Source of the DNA: Balanoglossus misakiensis
Taxonomy: Eukaryota > Hemichordata
Reading direction: 5' to 3'
DNA length: 64,000 nucleotides
Assembly: GCA_040954595.2 (NCBI GenBank)
Contig: CM082591.2
Span: 4,960,001-5,024,000, forward strand
This document shows, piece after piece, positions 11,913 to 24,464 of this stretch. Numbering within the stretch: the first letter of the stretch is position 1; every line of letters starts with the position of its first letter. Under the pieces are notes generated by a model, which had not been told where the DNA came from, ran no database searches, and saw nothing but the letters and a program-made list of their open reading frames with translations. A program made the position numbers and the translations under genes.

Positions 11913-14487
11913 CCCTGATACAACCATGGTTTGGTCCAAATCTATCGTTTTCTATGGCTAAACGGGATTAGTTGTTAAGTCTCTGGGGATATGCAAATGC
12001 CGAATATAGCCTCTGCAGAGGGCGTGATTTAATAAACGCATGCAGCTAAATGAATTTCCCCGTCTCATTAAAAACCACTGGCATCAATAACTGTGGCACT
12101 TTCCGAAATCAAGGTTTTAGGGCCTACTTTTTAGTTTGGTATACTGTCAAAACGTGTCACTACTGAAGTATGTCGGTTTGCGACTGTTACCAACATGAAA
12201 TAAAGTTAAAAGCGTTTCTAGATAATGTAATAATGATTTAATATGCTAAATGTGATTCGGGAGTAACCACATTGTAAATTTCTTAATTAGGGAAGATTTC
12301 ACTCACCGAATGGAAACAATTTTCAATAACGTAATTGTTGGTTGATCTTTCAATGATTCAATGTGAATACAATTCCATGTTCCAACAATTACACTCTGCA
12401 GATTGAAACGCAATTACTATGTTTGTAGGCGGTGGTGATCGATCGCGTGAGATGTCTTGGAAGGGAAATTGAGCTTCAGGCAAGAGATGCCTGTAAAATG
12501 TGGTTGCATCAATCTGTAATCGAAGCCTCGATACTGAAACTTTCAATCGATCATCTTCACGTGTGTGGGGGTCACCTTGTGTATCGATGACAGTCGAAGA
12601 AGCCAACGGGAAACTAGGTCCACAGGTGTCCGCGAATTAATGAGGACATCCAACGGCCTACAGTATACTACCTTTGACTAGGTTCACTGGGCTTCGATAC
12701 ATACATGTATTAAACCATGCAGTACGTCAAAGGTTCACTAAGGAAGATAATAACGCAATTTCCAGTCCACGTTTATATCATATCTCTAGTTATAAATAAA
12801 GTTGGGCAATTAAAAAGATGCCGTGTTTGTGAAGATTCTTATTTATCGAACGTCGTTTGCGTATCTTGGACAACCATTTTTTTTCACCAGAAAAAAAACC
12901 TGTCCTTTTGACATTTTCCGCTAGCCTGCCTTGTGTATAAGTGGACATAGGGTGCATGGTAACGTGACTGTGACGCAAACGGATGGTTTAAAACAATATG
13001 TGCGACACGACAGCAAGAGCTTTCCCCCTGAGGGGGTTGGTACCAACAAAAACCGTCACAGCGGTGAATGATTAAATGCCAACGAGTACATTAACTACTG
13101 CTTTTGTCTGTCCGATATGTGTCATCGAAAGCTCCCTCACAAATCAACCTTAATTAATTCCAAATTTATTAAACTGACGTTAAATTGCCAATGAAAAGGT
13201 CCATTATCCTTTGTCGTCAGAATGCGCCGTACATTAATAAGAAAAATCACGGTATTTTCTCCTAATGGATGTTGGTGTTGAATTGATGTCATCTCCCAGT
13301 AGAAGGAAGGAGTCATCGTGTTATATTTATTCTCACTGTGTATTTCTCCACATCTGTTTTTGTTGACCGGACGTAAATCTATTTTTAAATGTATTAACTA
13401 TGCTTTATGACAAGTCAAACATGTCTTGGCGAAATACAGTTCAACAGCAATATTTGCCGTGAGAATTAAATCCTATAGGGTTGACAAATAGAAATCGATA
13501 TCGTTGAAATAAAACCTTATTTAAAAGCGAAATGGTCGTTTGTACCGCCCATGCGCCACTTTTCTGTTTGTAAACAACCCATCCGCATTGTTGTAGCTGT
13601 TCAGGTTGAGCGTGCGACCAATAGATGTTGTATCAAAATAGATTTGAAAATGAGATAAAAAGTAGCGAGGTATTGTTTACAATTATGATACAAGGTAAAA
13701 GTAACATTGTTACCAATGCTGTACATTGTAGCAGTTACACTTTTCGCCCACGTTGAATATGTGTGGTATTTCAAGACCCTATATGGACACAACAAGAATC
13801 AGTCATCGATAAACAAGACAAAATCGCGAAAGGCTTTGCAAAGTTACACTTTTTATCCTTATTATAAATGAGGAAATAACACATTTATTAGCGGAAATTG
13901 TAATATACGTATCTAATGTATCATTTTGGTAAATTGCCCCTTTTATTTATACTTGGCCAGTAATGACTCCACGCGTGGTTCGGAAAATTACTCTGAGTAC
14001 AAGTGACCTTATTTTTCGGCGCGGATTTCAATATTGGAAAGGAAATTCATCTTGTAGGAACCCGTTCTCAAGGTTACAGCGAGATAATTGAAAACAAACT
14101 TAAGTTTGTTGTAAGTAGATTAATGCGTTTTCAGCATAGATTTCGTTTGATGAATAAGCACCTTTGAAATGATTTTATGATTCTACGTTTTATGATGTCG
14201 GCCTTCAAGGCATGTATAAATAATAAATAATTGTTCAGTGGACAAAACCGCATCTTCTTTCAAAAGAATACTATCGCGCTACATTTGCCGTAGCTTGAAG
14301 TTGTTTTTTCATTGCCAGGGCAACTAAGTCCGTGTTTACGGCAATTTGATGCGTTAATTTAGATTAAGAGAGTTTCATATTAATTATGTCGTTAGTGATT
14401 GACAGTTTCGTGACAAAAGTGACGTGTCATTAGCATACAGTCTTGGCGACTCAGCAGAGAGCTGGTTATGTTGAGCAGTGTGACAAA
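11913..14487. other. SDR2 3' UTR and spacer before the channel gene
   Basis: AATAAA hexamers at 12031-12036 and 12199-12204 are the likely 3' ends of SDR gene 2. The rest is AT-rich, without an ORF that has splice or domain support. A dispersed repeat copy lies at about 13690-13745. The channel promoter should lie near the right end, but no clear TATA box was recognised. Confidence 0.5.
13690..13745 (+). repeat. Dispersed repeat copy (GTACATTGTAGCAG type)
   Basis: The segment with AAAGTAACATTGTT and GTACATTGTAGCAGTTACAC matches the unit of the 62-bp tandem array in the channel gene intron (17190-17405), and a shorter match near 8478. It is a low-copy dispersed family of unknown class. Confidence 0.65.
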
Positions 14488-17400
14488 ATGAACGAGTGGG
14501 TCGACAGCGAACAGAAGGCATCCTTCGCGGCCGTCTTCGCCAAGCTGCTGGCGAACTCCTCGTCCCACGGCCTGCCGAACATCCAGCGCTCCAAGCACCC
14601 CGTAGGGAAGCTGTTCTGGGCGCTGCTCTTCCTCGCCGGTGTCGGCGTTCTCTGCTGGCAGGTGACCATGCTGGCCGCCACGTTCAAGGACCGGGACGTG
14701 GTGGTGCAGCTGAAGATGGAGTTCAACAACTCCATCGACTTCCCCGTGGTCACCATCTGCAACATCAACGCCGTGCGCCTGGACGCTCTCTACGGAGACA
14801 TCGACATGGCCCTTGAGCTGCTCGGCCCGGACAGTTCCTACTACAAAGCACTGAGACGCGCATACGACCGACAACAAGAAGGCGGTGGCGGTGGTGGTGG
14901 TGGTGGTGGTAGCAACCACCAATCAGGCGAAGACTCGCTTGAGAGTTCTGATTTTAGTTATTCATACTCGGAACCCCCACCACCTCCACCGGAGGGTGAA
15001 CCTACCCAAAACCCACCACCACCACCACCACCAACACCGCCGGAAGGTGGGCCTACCCAGGGAGAAGAATCTGTTCCCGAAACAGACTCACCCCTTTCGG
15101 AGCAGGAATCATTATCTCACTCAGAGGACTATACCCCTTCTTTTGACTCCAGCTCCTTCGACTATCAGACCTTATTGTCCGATCCAAGCGGAACTACTCC
15201 TTCAACCGGACAACCCGCTCATTCTGCGGGTACTTCGAAACCAACAAGCCCATCTCCCGAAGAGATGCTGCCGTCTACCACGTGGAATCCTAACGACTTC
15301 ATGGCGAACAATTTCACAAACTCAACGAACGCAACTTCATATGTGAGTAATGTTCACATTATGTTCATTATAAAATGTGTCAAATAATATCACTCACATT
15401 ATAGTCCTCAAATTTTTCATCACTATACTACTTCCTATCGTCAACTTCTGTTAACCTCGCGCCGCTTACTATGTCCTAGTCTGTCTGTCTGCCTGCTTGC
15501 CTGGCTGTCTGTCTGTCTGTCAAAAATAACTTTCAGCATTTACTGTGCTTGGTACTGAGTCCCAGGCGGTAACTTGATATGAGAAGTATTAAATCATTAA
15601 ATATATATTTCTTTCCTTTTCATAATAGTTTGATTGGGATAGTAATATGGACGACGGAGACTATTATGGACAGCTCGATGGGGGATACGAACTGCAACAA
15701 CTACTGCGCCACGCGATGGCAATGAAGAACTCGACTGAAAGGGAAGCAATGGGTCATGACATCAGAGACATGTTGGTTGATTGTGTTTGGATGGGCTATC
15801 CTTGCTCACCAAGGTGAATTTTAAAAATATCTATTTATCTATCTATCTATCTGTCTGTCTGTCTGTCTGACTACCTACATACCCATACCAACATACCTAC
15901 AGAAATTCAACAATAGATATAATCTATTATTGTAAGGATATGTGTCCCAATGGCGAAATCATGCAGTTACAGCTAAGAAAATCTCTTTCGCTCTCCTTCT
16001 GTAGAAATTTTACCCGAGTGCCGAATGCTGTCTATGGGAATTGCTATATGTTTCATAATGAACGCTTCGATAAACCTTTGAAGACGAACAGGCCAGGCGC
16101 AACCTATGGTGAGTTGCAAAATACAGAATGAGCCTCTTGAACTGCAATGTATATTTTATGTTCTGAGTACGAGTTACATTTTTGTCTTCTACTTCTGTCA
16201 TATCTATACTTCATCTGAAATGACTGTCGCATTCTTCTGGTTGTTAACATTGCTTTTTCGTGTGTATAACCAAATATTGTGAACAACATGTCCGGACAAA
16301 GAACTCAATGTTGAATAGCATAATTAATCCATTTACTTGTATGGTCCACGAGTCCAGGATAATTAAAATAATTTCAGGGTGCGTTTTTGAACCCGCCAGC
16401 AAAATATTTTAGCCGGTGAACGGAATAAGAAATACGCGGAAAAATAAACCAAATGTTGCAGCTTCAATTTGGCAGACTGTGAGCTGAAATCTGAAACTGA
16501 TGATTTAGTTACCAGGAACATATCAAATGATTCAAAATTTAATCGGACTGTTGAAGTGGAAAACAAACGTGGATCAAATAACACAGAAAACTATCTACTT
16601 TTACCTGTCGATTCGAAACCTTTCAGAAGTGACTAAACGCGGAAGTAGAATAAAATGATTCATGAGAGAATTTAATATAATGAATACGACGAAAGCACGC
16701 AAGCGTGGGGAAACGAATAAAGAGCAAATAATGCACCACTAGTATCTGTCATTGCTTCCCGTTTAAAAGATATATGACCTCTTAAAACCAACTTGCAATT
16801 TTCCTGTACCTAGGGCTGACATTGGAACTGTTTGTCGACCAAGACAACTACGTGCCGGAAGTCACAGAGACTGCTGGGATACGCGTGGTCATCCATCCGC
16901 AAAAAATGGTTCCTTTCCCAGAGGATAATGGTATTTCTGTGTCGCCTGGTTACTCGACCGAAATTGGGCTGCGATTGGTTAGTACATGTACAGATCACTT
17001 TATAGGTATCTCTAGGCCAGCCAATAGTTGGAATCGTCTCTTACAAAGATTAAAAGGGACGGGTCGTCTGATATGCATATGGGCAACTTTCCTGTTTATA
17101 AACGCACCATCGACATTTTTGCCACTGTTCGATTAGATCCTTCAACCAATGCCATTTACATCAAAGTAATTTGGAAATGTGATAAAAAGTAACAACTCAT
17201 TTTTTGCCACGATGTACAGTGTAACACAAAGTAACAAACATATTGTTTGCTGTGATGGACATTGTAGCAGTTGCACTACAGTGCAATACAAAGTAACAAC
17301 TATATTGTTTGCAGTGATGTACATTGTAGCAGTTGCACTACAGTGCAATACAGAGTAACAACCACATTGTTTGCAATGATGTACATTGTAGCAATTACTC

Positions 17401-20222
17401 TATGCGTCTACTCTGACTTGTTAGTAACTGGCGTCACACTGGAGCCAACCCCGCATCCGGAGACGGGATGATACCCCCCTCTAAAGTAGTGCCGTAGTAC
17501 ATATTGCCTGGCTGTCTGAGGCGACGCTAACATGAGTTGTGAACACCGAATACGCCGCGTAATATACAATGTACGTCATCGCAATCGATGTCGTGGAGTT
17601 AAACCAGTCACATGACACTATAAAAGACCGGGCAATTTCCTTGCAACTAAAACAGCACATTTTTATGACAAGTTTTTCCACAGTTCAGTTGTGGTTACGT
17701 CGCTCCATCGCTAATCATGTTATGACTGTGAATATCGATTGAATACTTGGGGGAATTATATATCTCCTGTAAAAACATGCGATAAAATAAATACACCGAA
17801 AATCAATTCAAATACTGCATTGTCTGTGCCAATATACAAGAATTTACCTTTAGGCTTATCATCCAGCAAAATGCACAAAAACCCACTATGCCAATCTAAC
17901 ACTAAAACGTGTGAATTTTTTAAACTCTGACTCGAGCTATGGTCGTTTATCACACAGGTCACAGTTGAGCGACAAGGATCTCCATATGGCACTTGCGTTG
18001 ACATAAACAATCTCCCGGACAGATACTACCAACACAATATCTATATGAAGAGGTTTAATGTCAGCTATTCCGTTGATGTGAGAATGGTTATATTTAGGAA
18101 ATGAATGAATGAATGAATGAATAAATTAAGCTAATAAACCAAGCTAATTAATTAATCGCATATTATTAAGCTATTTAATTGAAATGAATGAAAAAATTAG
18201 TTAGTCTGCTAACTAACGCACTAACACATTCATTCATTCATTCATTCATTCATTCATTCATTCATTCATTCATTCATTCATTCATTCATTCATTCATTCA
18301 TTCATTCATTCATACATTCATTCATTCGTGTATTCAATTTGTCCAATTCATGCTTATTTCTAACCGAAAAAATACGAGTTTGTTGACTTCAAACTGAAGT
18401 TGAAAAAGACAATTTGAAAGCAAGCGTTTGAATTACTTAACGTTTTCCTAGTTTTCTGATAATCATAGATGACTATTGGTATGTAATAATCACTTGACTT
18501 GGTATGAATGATTGATTAATTTCAGTCGTGCGAAAAGAGTTGTTACCAAGACACGTTGATCAAGAATTGCAGTTGCTTCAACGCCGACTATCCACCGACA
18601 GAAGAAGGAGAAGACATAGGAACCCACCCTTGTGATATTCTCGAGAACATTATGGGTAAAGGGAAAAATCACTGCATTATTTTGAAATATTCTGCCTTAA
18701 AACTTACAACTTCAGATGTACTTGCGAGTACAAGTAATGGTTTCATGCAAACTGCATCACAATGTCTGCCTGATTTAATTGTACATTGCTTGTTTCACTT
18801 ACAGAGAGGGATTGTATGGCGTATGTGAGTTCGTTATTTCTGTCGAATAAACTGAACTGTGACTGCCCTCAACCTTGCCAGTAAGTACATGGTAGAGGCT
18901 AATTAATTTAGGCTAAAAATTAGTGTAGTGTAGTGTAGTGTAGTGTAGTATAGTCATACAACAATAACCGAACTTCCTGCAGTATGCACATCACAACACT
19001 ATAACTTCTTGAGAGACAATGTATGTGAACTATTTGATAACTGAGCTTAGATGTAAATTGTAACAATTTTCACTTTTCTGTTTAGGGAGAAGTCATACTT
19101 GAAATCCATGAGTTTTTCAAAATGGCCGGCTCAAAATTATCAGGTTAGTGTCATTATAGTGTGTATTACAAATGTGTAGTGTGGCAGAGTCGAGCACTTA
19201 TCATTGAACGACATACTGGTTCCTGTTGAAATAGTACAAGAGACGTATTTGATGCCAATCACACCGGGACTATGTCATTGACAATGATTTGGTAAATAAA
19301 TTTAAAGGTAATTGAAATCGAAAAATTACAGTTTTTATACAAACGTAGTTCTTAATTTTCATAGAACAAACTGGAAAGAAAAATTGATCAACGACTTCCC
19401 AGAAAGAAAAAAGACAAAGATTTGAAAGGCTGGACAAAGTAAGTATTGCATCGCATCGCATCGCATCGCATCGTATTGTATTTGTGTTGTATTGAACTAT
19501 ACTGTTCTGTATTATTCTGTATTATACTGATGCCTGATTTTGAGGGACAGTAGTAAAGATGCTGTATTTTTTTAACGAAATTCAATATCTTTGTCAGTCA
19601 CCATAGTAATAGTAATCAATATTGCTATTGTGATGTCATAGCTACAACAAATGCAAATATACATTAAAACGCAAAAAGACGAGAAGCGTACTACGAGAAA
19701 CACACATGATGATTAATTATACTTTTCATCTAATGACATCGGTTCTTTCCAGGAATAACATCGTAAGACTGCAAATATATTTCGAAGAGTTGAATTATCA
19801 GTTTATCAAAGAGAACCCGGCGTACACGGTGAGTTTTAACTAATGATGTATAGAAATGTTCTGACTCTACTGTACTCAAAGTCAAGTGCCTGTTCCTTAT
19901 AATGTCGCCTTGAAATTCAGTCCTTATACATTTAATATTACACAGATTGATATCTGTAGTTTATGCCCAAATTTTGTTAAATTTTTGCACATATTTTTGT
20001 CTCCAGGAATTCGACCTGTGCAGCGACATTGGTGGCCAGCTGGGACTTTGGATCGGCGTTTCCATGATCACGGTCTTTGAGGTTTTTGAATTCCTGGCGT
20101 CTGTCCTCACTCTCATGACGAGGAAGATTTTCAGCAGCGGGGCCCTGATGCCCGTCAGGAGTGTCACCCCCATCCAGAAGATCAGGCTAAGTGAAATTGA
20201 CGGCCCAGTGCCATTTGACTAA
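14488..20222 (+). CDS. Degenerin/ENaC/ASIC-family sodium channel subunit, eleven exons
   Basis: A trimeric, amiloride-sensitive-type cation channel subunit of the plasma membrane. Coding exons: 14488-15342, 15629-15813, 16005-16108, 16814-16977, 17958-18077, 18526-18655, 18805-18880, 19086-19143, 19365-19438, 19753-19828, 20007-20222. All are GT-AG with matching phases; total 685 aa. The cytosolic N-terminus has the gating His-Gly (H27-G28). TM1 spans about 41-63, followed by FPVVTICN (85-92). The Cys-rich extracellular domain includes PCSPRNFT, YGNCYMF, RPGATYG and LTLELFVDQDNY, then SPYGTCVD, CEKSCYQDTLIKNCSC and CDCPQPC. TM2 carries the GLWIGVS pore, with the G-x-S filter at 631-633. The start is the first in-frame ATG after upstream non-ATG codons. 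Unusual: about 150 residues of Gly, Pro, Ser and Glu low complexity (about 131-285) are inserted after the first extracellular segment. Ligand- and subtype-level assignment is not possible by eye. Confidence 0.96.
14880..15342 (+). other. Low-complexity extracellular insert of the channel
   Basis: It encodes a run of ten Gly, then Ser/Glu-rich sequence, then two similar Pro-rich blocks (PPPPPPEGEPTQ and PPTPPEGGPTQG) and a Ser/Thr-rich stretch ending in Asn-rich NFTNSTNAT with N-glycosylation sequons. The frame stays open for 285 codons to a clean donor at 15343, so it is part of the exon. By position it falls in the extracellular domain shortly after TM1, a place where family members vary in length. 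Confidence 0.8.
15477..15521 (+). repeat. (CTGT)n-type microsatellite, channel intron 1
   Basis: Imperfect CTGT/CTGC units lie in the first intron of the channel gene. Confidence 0.8.
15832..15870 (+). repeat. (TATC)(TGTC) microsatellite, channel intron 2
   Basis: TATC units switch to TGTC units starting about 20 bases after the exon 2 donor at 15814. Confidence 0.85.
17190..17405 (+). repeat. 62-bp tandem repeat in channel intron 4
   Basis: The landmark motif (G/T)ACATTGTAGCA recurs at 17257, 17319 and 17381, an exact 62-bp period, with a shorter degenerate unit upstream at 17214. Each unit holds AAGTAACAA, ATTGTTTGC and a partial palindrome TTGCACTACAGTGCAA at the junction. Related single copies lie at about 8478 and 13690-13745, so a dispersed element was amplified here. 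Confidence 0.85.
18098..18327. repeat. (AATG)n and (CATT)n arrays in inverted order, channel intron 5
   Basis: A short AATG run (about 18098-18123) is followed about 100 bases later by about 25 CATT units (18228-18327). The two are reverse complements, so the intron 5 transcript can fold back on itself. Both lie between exons 5 and 6. Confidence 0.9.
18922..18953 (+). repeat. (GTAGT)n microsatellite, channel intron 7
   Basis: Five or six GTAGT units follow the exon 7 donor by about 40 bases. Confidence 0.8.
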
Positions 20223-23200
20223 AAACTCTTTAGAACTGAAGTCATGTACGTATTATTCACGGTGGCATCTTGTGCTCCAACTCCCCACATGACAATCGAA
20301 AATCTGTCAACAACTCATGGTGTCTCATGAGTGCTGTAGGCTCGCTTCTTGTACAATAGGCTTTGGATATTGTCACTTATGCTATTTACGTTCTGAATGG
20401 AGTATGACAGTTATTTGTGATGAATGACAGGGAAATCAAAACACATGCATTAACGATGACGTGAACTAATATGAACGCCTCTTTAAATAGCGAAATGCAA
20501 TTGTATTAGATAGTCAAACATTTGAGTTTCACCACGTTAATTAAATTGTTTCGTGTAAATTTGATCTTGTCAAAAGACAATTGAGTTACGTGTATTCAAA
20601 ATTTTGTAATTCATAGGAAAGTAACGCAGTATTATACTTCAAAGTATGTAGCACTGACTGCGTTTGGTCACAGCTCCCTCTATAGTCAATAATGTGAAAC
20701 GCAACATCTGGACGGAGACAACAAACTAGTCACATTATTTTCACCGAGTGGTGGCGCTTTTATCCACTGATCAACAGGTGTTTATGGGCGTACATGTATA
20801 TACGCACGGTTACTCTTTCTAGTAACCGTGATATACGTTAGCATCGCCCAAGTTGTGATCGGTCATGGCCAATGTCTGTGGCAGACCTTTCATGATTTAA
20901 GGTGAGTCAGGCCATGGGATTACAACAGGCGAGACGCCCATGGTCAAACCTAATGGCCGGAACATTCTTGGCGTTGAAACAAAAACGAGATGTTCACCAA
21001 AGTCCAAGTAACTGACGTACAAGTGTTTACCATTCCCACGACGTTGATTCGTCAAGATGTGTTGTATATATTGAAATTAAACAAACTTGATAAGTAAAAA
21101 CATCTTCTATAATTTCTTCCCTTTATATCAGCATTACCCGCTAAACCATAAATGGATATGTCCTTTTGTAGTTTTCAAGGACCTCAGGATCTGACCCAGG
21201 TATCGGATCCGTCGTTAAAAAAGAAATAATGTAAACAAATACGCTCAATAGTTTATAATTAAACAGCTATGGGTTGATGTCAAACAATTGCTATGTTTAC
21301 TGACTGATAATACAGACGAGATATTTGTACATTTTCTTAAAATTTGTGAGAATTTACCAACAAGACCGTCATGAAGAAAACACAAAATGGTATTGAGACT
21401 TGAGCCGGAGTTCACTGTCACAGTGGGATCTCACTCATAAAACGTTCATATTGCAACGCCTGATCGCTGCTTGGATATGTGTTTGCAATATGATTGGCAT
21501 ATAGCCCTGGAGCATCCGTCTAATTAAAGTATAATTGTTACTTAGCACCTACTGAGATACCACTCGCTGCCATTTGCGAAGGTCAGTCCGGAAACAATAG
21601 TTGTCAAGCCTACATGGAAGAAATTGTGAGTCGACGTTTCCTCAAATTGCCAAAAAATGAAGTCATCAAAACAATAAAGTCTTAACAAGTTCGTGGAAAT
21701 ATATTAAGGTTTTCCAAATGGCAAGTCAACTGATTCATTGCGTGCAAAGTTGCTCTCTGTGTCATTCGTATAGCAATATGGAAGTTTTGAAAATATGCAA
21801 AGAAGAGTACAGTCTTCCAGTGGTCACAGTGACTTTGTTTGAATTAATTTGATCATAAAAGTCAACATGATGTAACTGGTTACCGTACTCCCGCATGTTG
21901 TTTACACGATTTACACACGATTGTTTGCATATCAGATCAAAAGGCAGATCCGTGTTTACATTCGACGAGCAAGTTCCTCACTGACACCTGCCTATGGGTT
22001 TTCAAGATGGCCGCCACTTTAAACCGTTACAATGAACACGGTTTGAGCCGGACAGAAGGAATGTGCTGACCATCGAATGTTGTATGAACGCAGTCAAAAG
22101 GAGACAATGCGTCTGCATTTCCCATTCAAGACGAAAATGAAAAGCCACCTGTCGTCTAGACCGCAATGAATACTTCAGTGAAAACAATGTATCAACCTGA
22201 ACAAAACGCAACAAATTTCTTCCCTGGTGGCAACACATGTCTTTGTTAGACTTGCAACAAATTATACAATAATTGTTTCTTTTCAACTGAGACTGGCAAC
22301 AATTTATACAATCTCTTTGTTTCTTATCAACCGGACTGATGAAAAATCAATGGTCAGCACATTCCTTCTATGCAGCCCAATCCGGTTTCATTGTAAAAAC
22401 AAAACGAATCCAAAATACATGTCTATGTTTCTCCGATAGAACAAAACGGAAGGGCAGCTGAAATGACAGAAAGTCCCGAATGTAGGTGAACGTCAATTGG
22501 ATTTTATGCAATGTTCTCGAATTTGCTCGAGTTTTAAATAATTACATATCGTCTGGAACAGATCATGGACTCCATTTTCTGTCTAAAGATCTTCATAGCA
22601 GAGTGGCTTTAAAATTTATTGAGCCGACATGTGACAAAATTAACAATTTTCGAAATAGCTATAATTGCCCCTGATGACTCCTTTGGTGTTTAATATAAAG
22701 TCTAGACTTGACTCCTATTTATGTGAGAAAACTGACACTATCATGATGTTTATTGGACATACTCCTGCGTGTGTCAAGTTAAGGCAGAAAGAGAATTTCT
22801 CTTTATCTGTGGTTTAGGTGTCAGCTTAACAAGAAACAAACAAACTGATTGACAGGAATTTGGAACTTGGAATGTGTAAGGGAACATGAATGTGTGAATA
22901 AGATAACATGACAAAGTCATAACCTCAACTGCACATATCTGTGACCATGGGACTATTACCTAAGTGTGTCCAAATCTATTGCATAATGAATGCAGCAAAA
23001 ACAAGATTATCTCCCCTTGTCCTTCCATATTATCGGAAAATACTGAGGTTGTGGATGTACGTTTCTGCACCGAATCGTCTTACATATTGATTGCATGACT
23101 CGGCACTGCTTCTCTATTATCGTTCAAAATGCCAAGACAGTTATTATTTACATATTAAATGCCAGTCTGGTGGTGATATTCCCGGACAATTTGAAAGCCT

Positions 23201-23450
23201 GCTTAAAATCTGTCATCTGAACAGCAATAAAATCAAATACTAGTATGAGAATTCTATCAAATACAAAATAAACCACGATGCCAATGTGTACATAAGGTCC
23301 TGCACGGCCATGTTGCCAGGTGACAAAGTATTCGGCGACAGTTCGTGTCGTTACCGTGTCTTACGTAACCCCATGTTCCTTCGTCGATATCTCATATGTA
23401 CAATCAACTCCCACGCCGATGAAAACAAACTCGATTTGTTAATAATTATC
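20223..23450. other. Spacer between the channel gene and the Arg-Ser gene pair
   Basis: It contains the channel 3' UTR, with no canonical AATAAA close to the stop (an ATTAAA lies near 20540), and then AT-rich spacer. A 10-bp stem with a 6-nt loop lies at 20805-20830. No coding exon was recognised. Confidence 0.5.
20805..20830. repeat. Inverted repeat, 10-bp arms
   Basis: CACGGTTACT (20805-20814) and AGTAACCGTG (20821-20830) are perfect reverse complements around a CTTTCT loop. Similar ATATACG tracts flank both sides. Confidence 0.8.
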
Positions 23451-23454
23451 GCAG

Positions 23455-23600
23455 AGTCCGTGCAAATCTGCGCCATCTCCGCCGCGCCACAGCCTCGACC
23501 AATCACCGCCGTCCAACATCATCATTGACCAATCATAACTCGACAAACGACAGGCGTTGATATTGCAGGGTATATCTTGTGATGCCTTCAACGAAGTTTT
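23455..23600 (+). promoter_or_regulatory. Octamer/CCAAT/TATA promoter of Arg-Ser gene A
   Basis: An octamer-like GTGCAAATCTG at 23460-23470 is followed by CCAAT boxes at 23499-23503 and 23529-23533 and a TATATC box at 23571. The order and the 110-bp octamer-to-TATA distance are the same as at gene B. Octamer plus CCAAT plus TATA is the classic layout of histone H2B-type promoters. Transcription should begin about 25-30 bases after the TATA. Confidence 0.75.
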
Positions 23601-23663
23601 AGACATTCACTCCAGGACCTGCTAGCAGATCAATTCGACATACCCTACGGAATAACTTACCAG
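23600..23663 (+). other. Non-coding first exon of Arg-Ser gene A (approximate start)
   Basis: It ends in GGAATAACTTACCAG followed by the donor GTAAGTC at 23664, nearly the same as the end of the gene B first exon. The start is estimated from the TATA box. The intron runs to the acceptor TAG at 24087-24089. Confidence 0.65.
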
Positions 23664-24094
23664 GTAAGTCTATCTCATCGTAACACGTTTCTCAGTAGTA
23701 CTCAGAAGTTGAAATGGAAAACAATAAGCTTTCGGTGTAAAGTTGCAATTGTTCTGTTCTAAGCCTATATAAGATGTGCCGTCTTGTTTTCGTCATGATT
23801 TCTTGTTCGGTGTTTTTGACACGGACTTAGAAGGAATGAAAATTTCACTGATAATAAAAATAATTGAATGTTATTTTCTAGAACAAACGAACATGTTTCA
23901 TCGATCTCTCACTTGATCAGGTTTTAAAAACATCAGTCTATTTTAACTATTGCAAACAACTTCCATTAGTACCGTATGATTTTTAAAATGCCCTATACGC
24001 CTACTTTACTACAAAGGGACATTTTGCTACTTTGGTAGTACCAGAATATCTTATTAAACTATATTTTATTTTCCCTTTTCTGCATCTAGGCAAC

Positions 24095-24316
24095 ATGTTT
24101 CGCAGAGGATCGCGCTCAAGGTCACGATCTCGCTCCAGATCTCGTTCTCTCTCGCCAGGAGCCCGCGCCGCCTTGGCAGCTGCAGTGATCGTCGCTAGAA
24201 ACACCTCCAGATCCCGTTCAAGATCTCGTTCTTTTTCCCCACTGAGGGATCGTTCCCGATCAAGATCTCGCTCCCGTTCCCGCTCCCGCTCGCCACCACG
24301 CCTGCTGGATGACTAA
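24095..24316 (+). CDS. Small Arg-Ser repeat basic protein A, protamine-like (73 aa)
   Basis: Coding lies within one exon that opens five bases before the ATG, after the acceptor at 24087-24089. The 73-aa product starts MFRRG, has six SR dipeptides, then LSPGARAALAA, a short non-repeat linker (VIVARNTS), another SR tract, FSPLRDR, a final SR tract and the tail SPPRLLDD. Arg is about 31%. There is no RNA-recognition motif, so this is not a normal SR splicing factor. Composition suggests DNA or RNA binding, with Ser as a likely SRPK/CLK kinase target. A sperm nuclear basic protein is the leading idea because of size, composition and promoter type, but this is inference. The paralog at 28108 shares the SR block and the LSPxARxALAA segment, which argues against a chance repeat ORF. 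The acidic LLDD tail is unique to this copy. Confidence 0.75.
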   Translation: MFRRGSRSRSRSRSRSRSLSPGARAALAAAVIVARNTSRSRSRSRSFSPLRDRSRSRSRSRSRSRSPPRLLDD

Positions 24317-24464
24317 GAAGCACCTGGCTTTTGACTTTAATGTAGAGTAGAACAATGTGTTACGTAACTGTTTATGCAAAATGATGATTACTGTACTGTG
24401 ACTGTAGTTTCAAACGTAGAGTAGTTGCTGATGTGCCAGTACTAACATTGCAAGAACTGTTCGG

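Noticed and set aside
14496-15346. Overlapping open frames in alternative frames and on the opposite strand of channel exon 1
   Set aside because: They are shadows of a GC-rich, low-complexity coding exon. Only the frame starting at 14488 carries the ENaC motifs and joins the downstream exons in phase.
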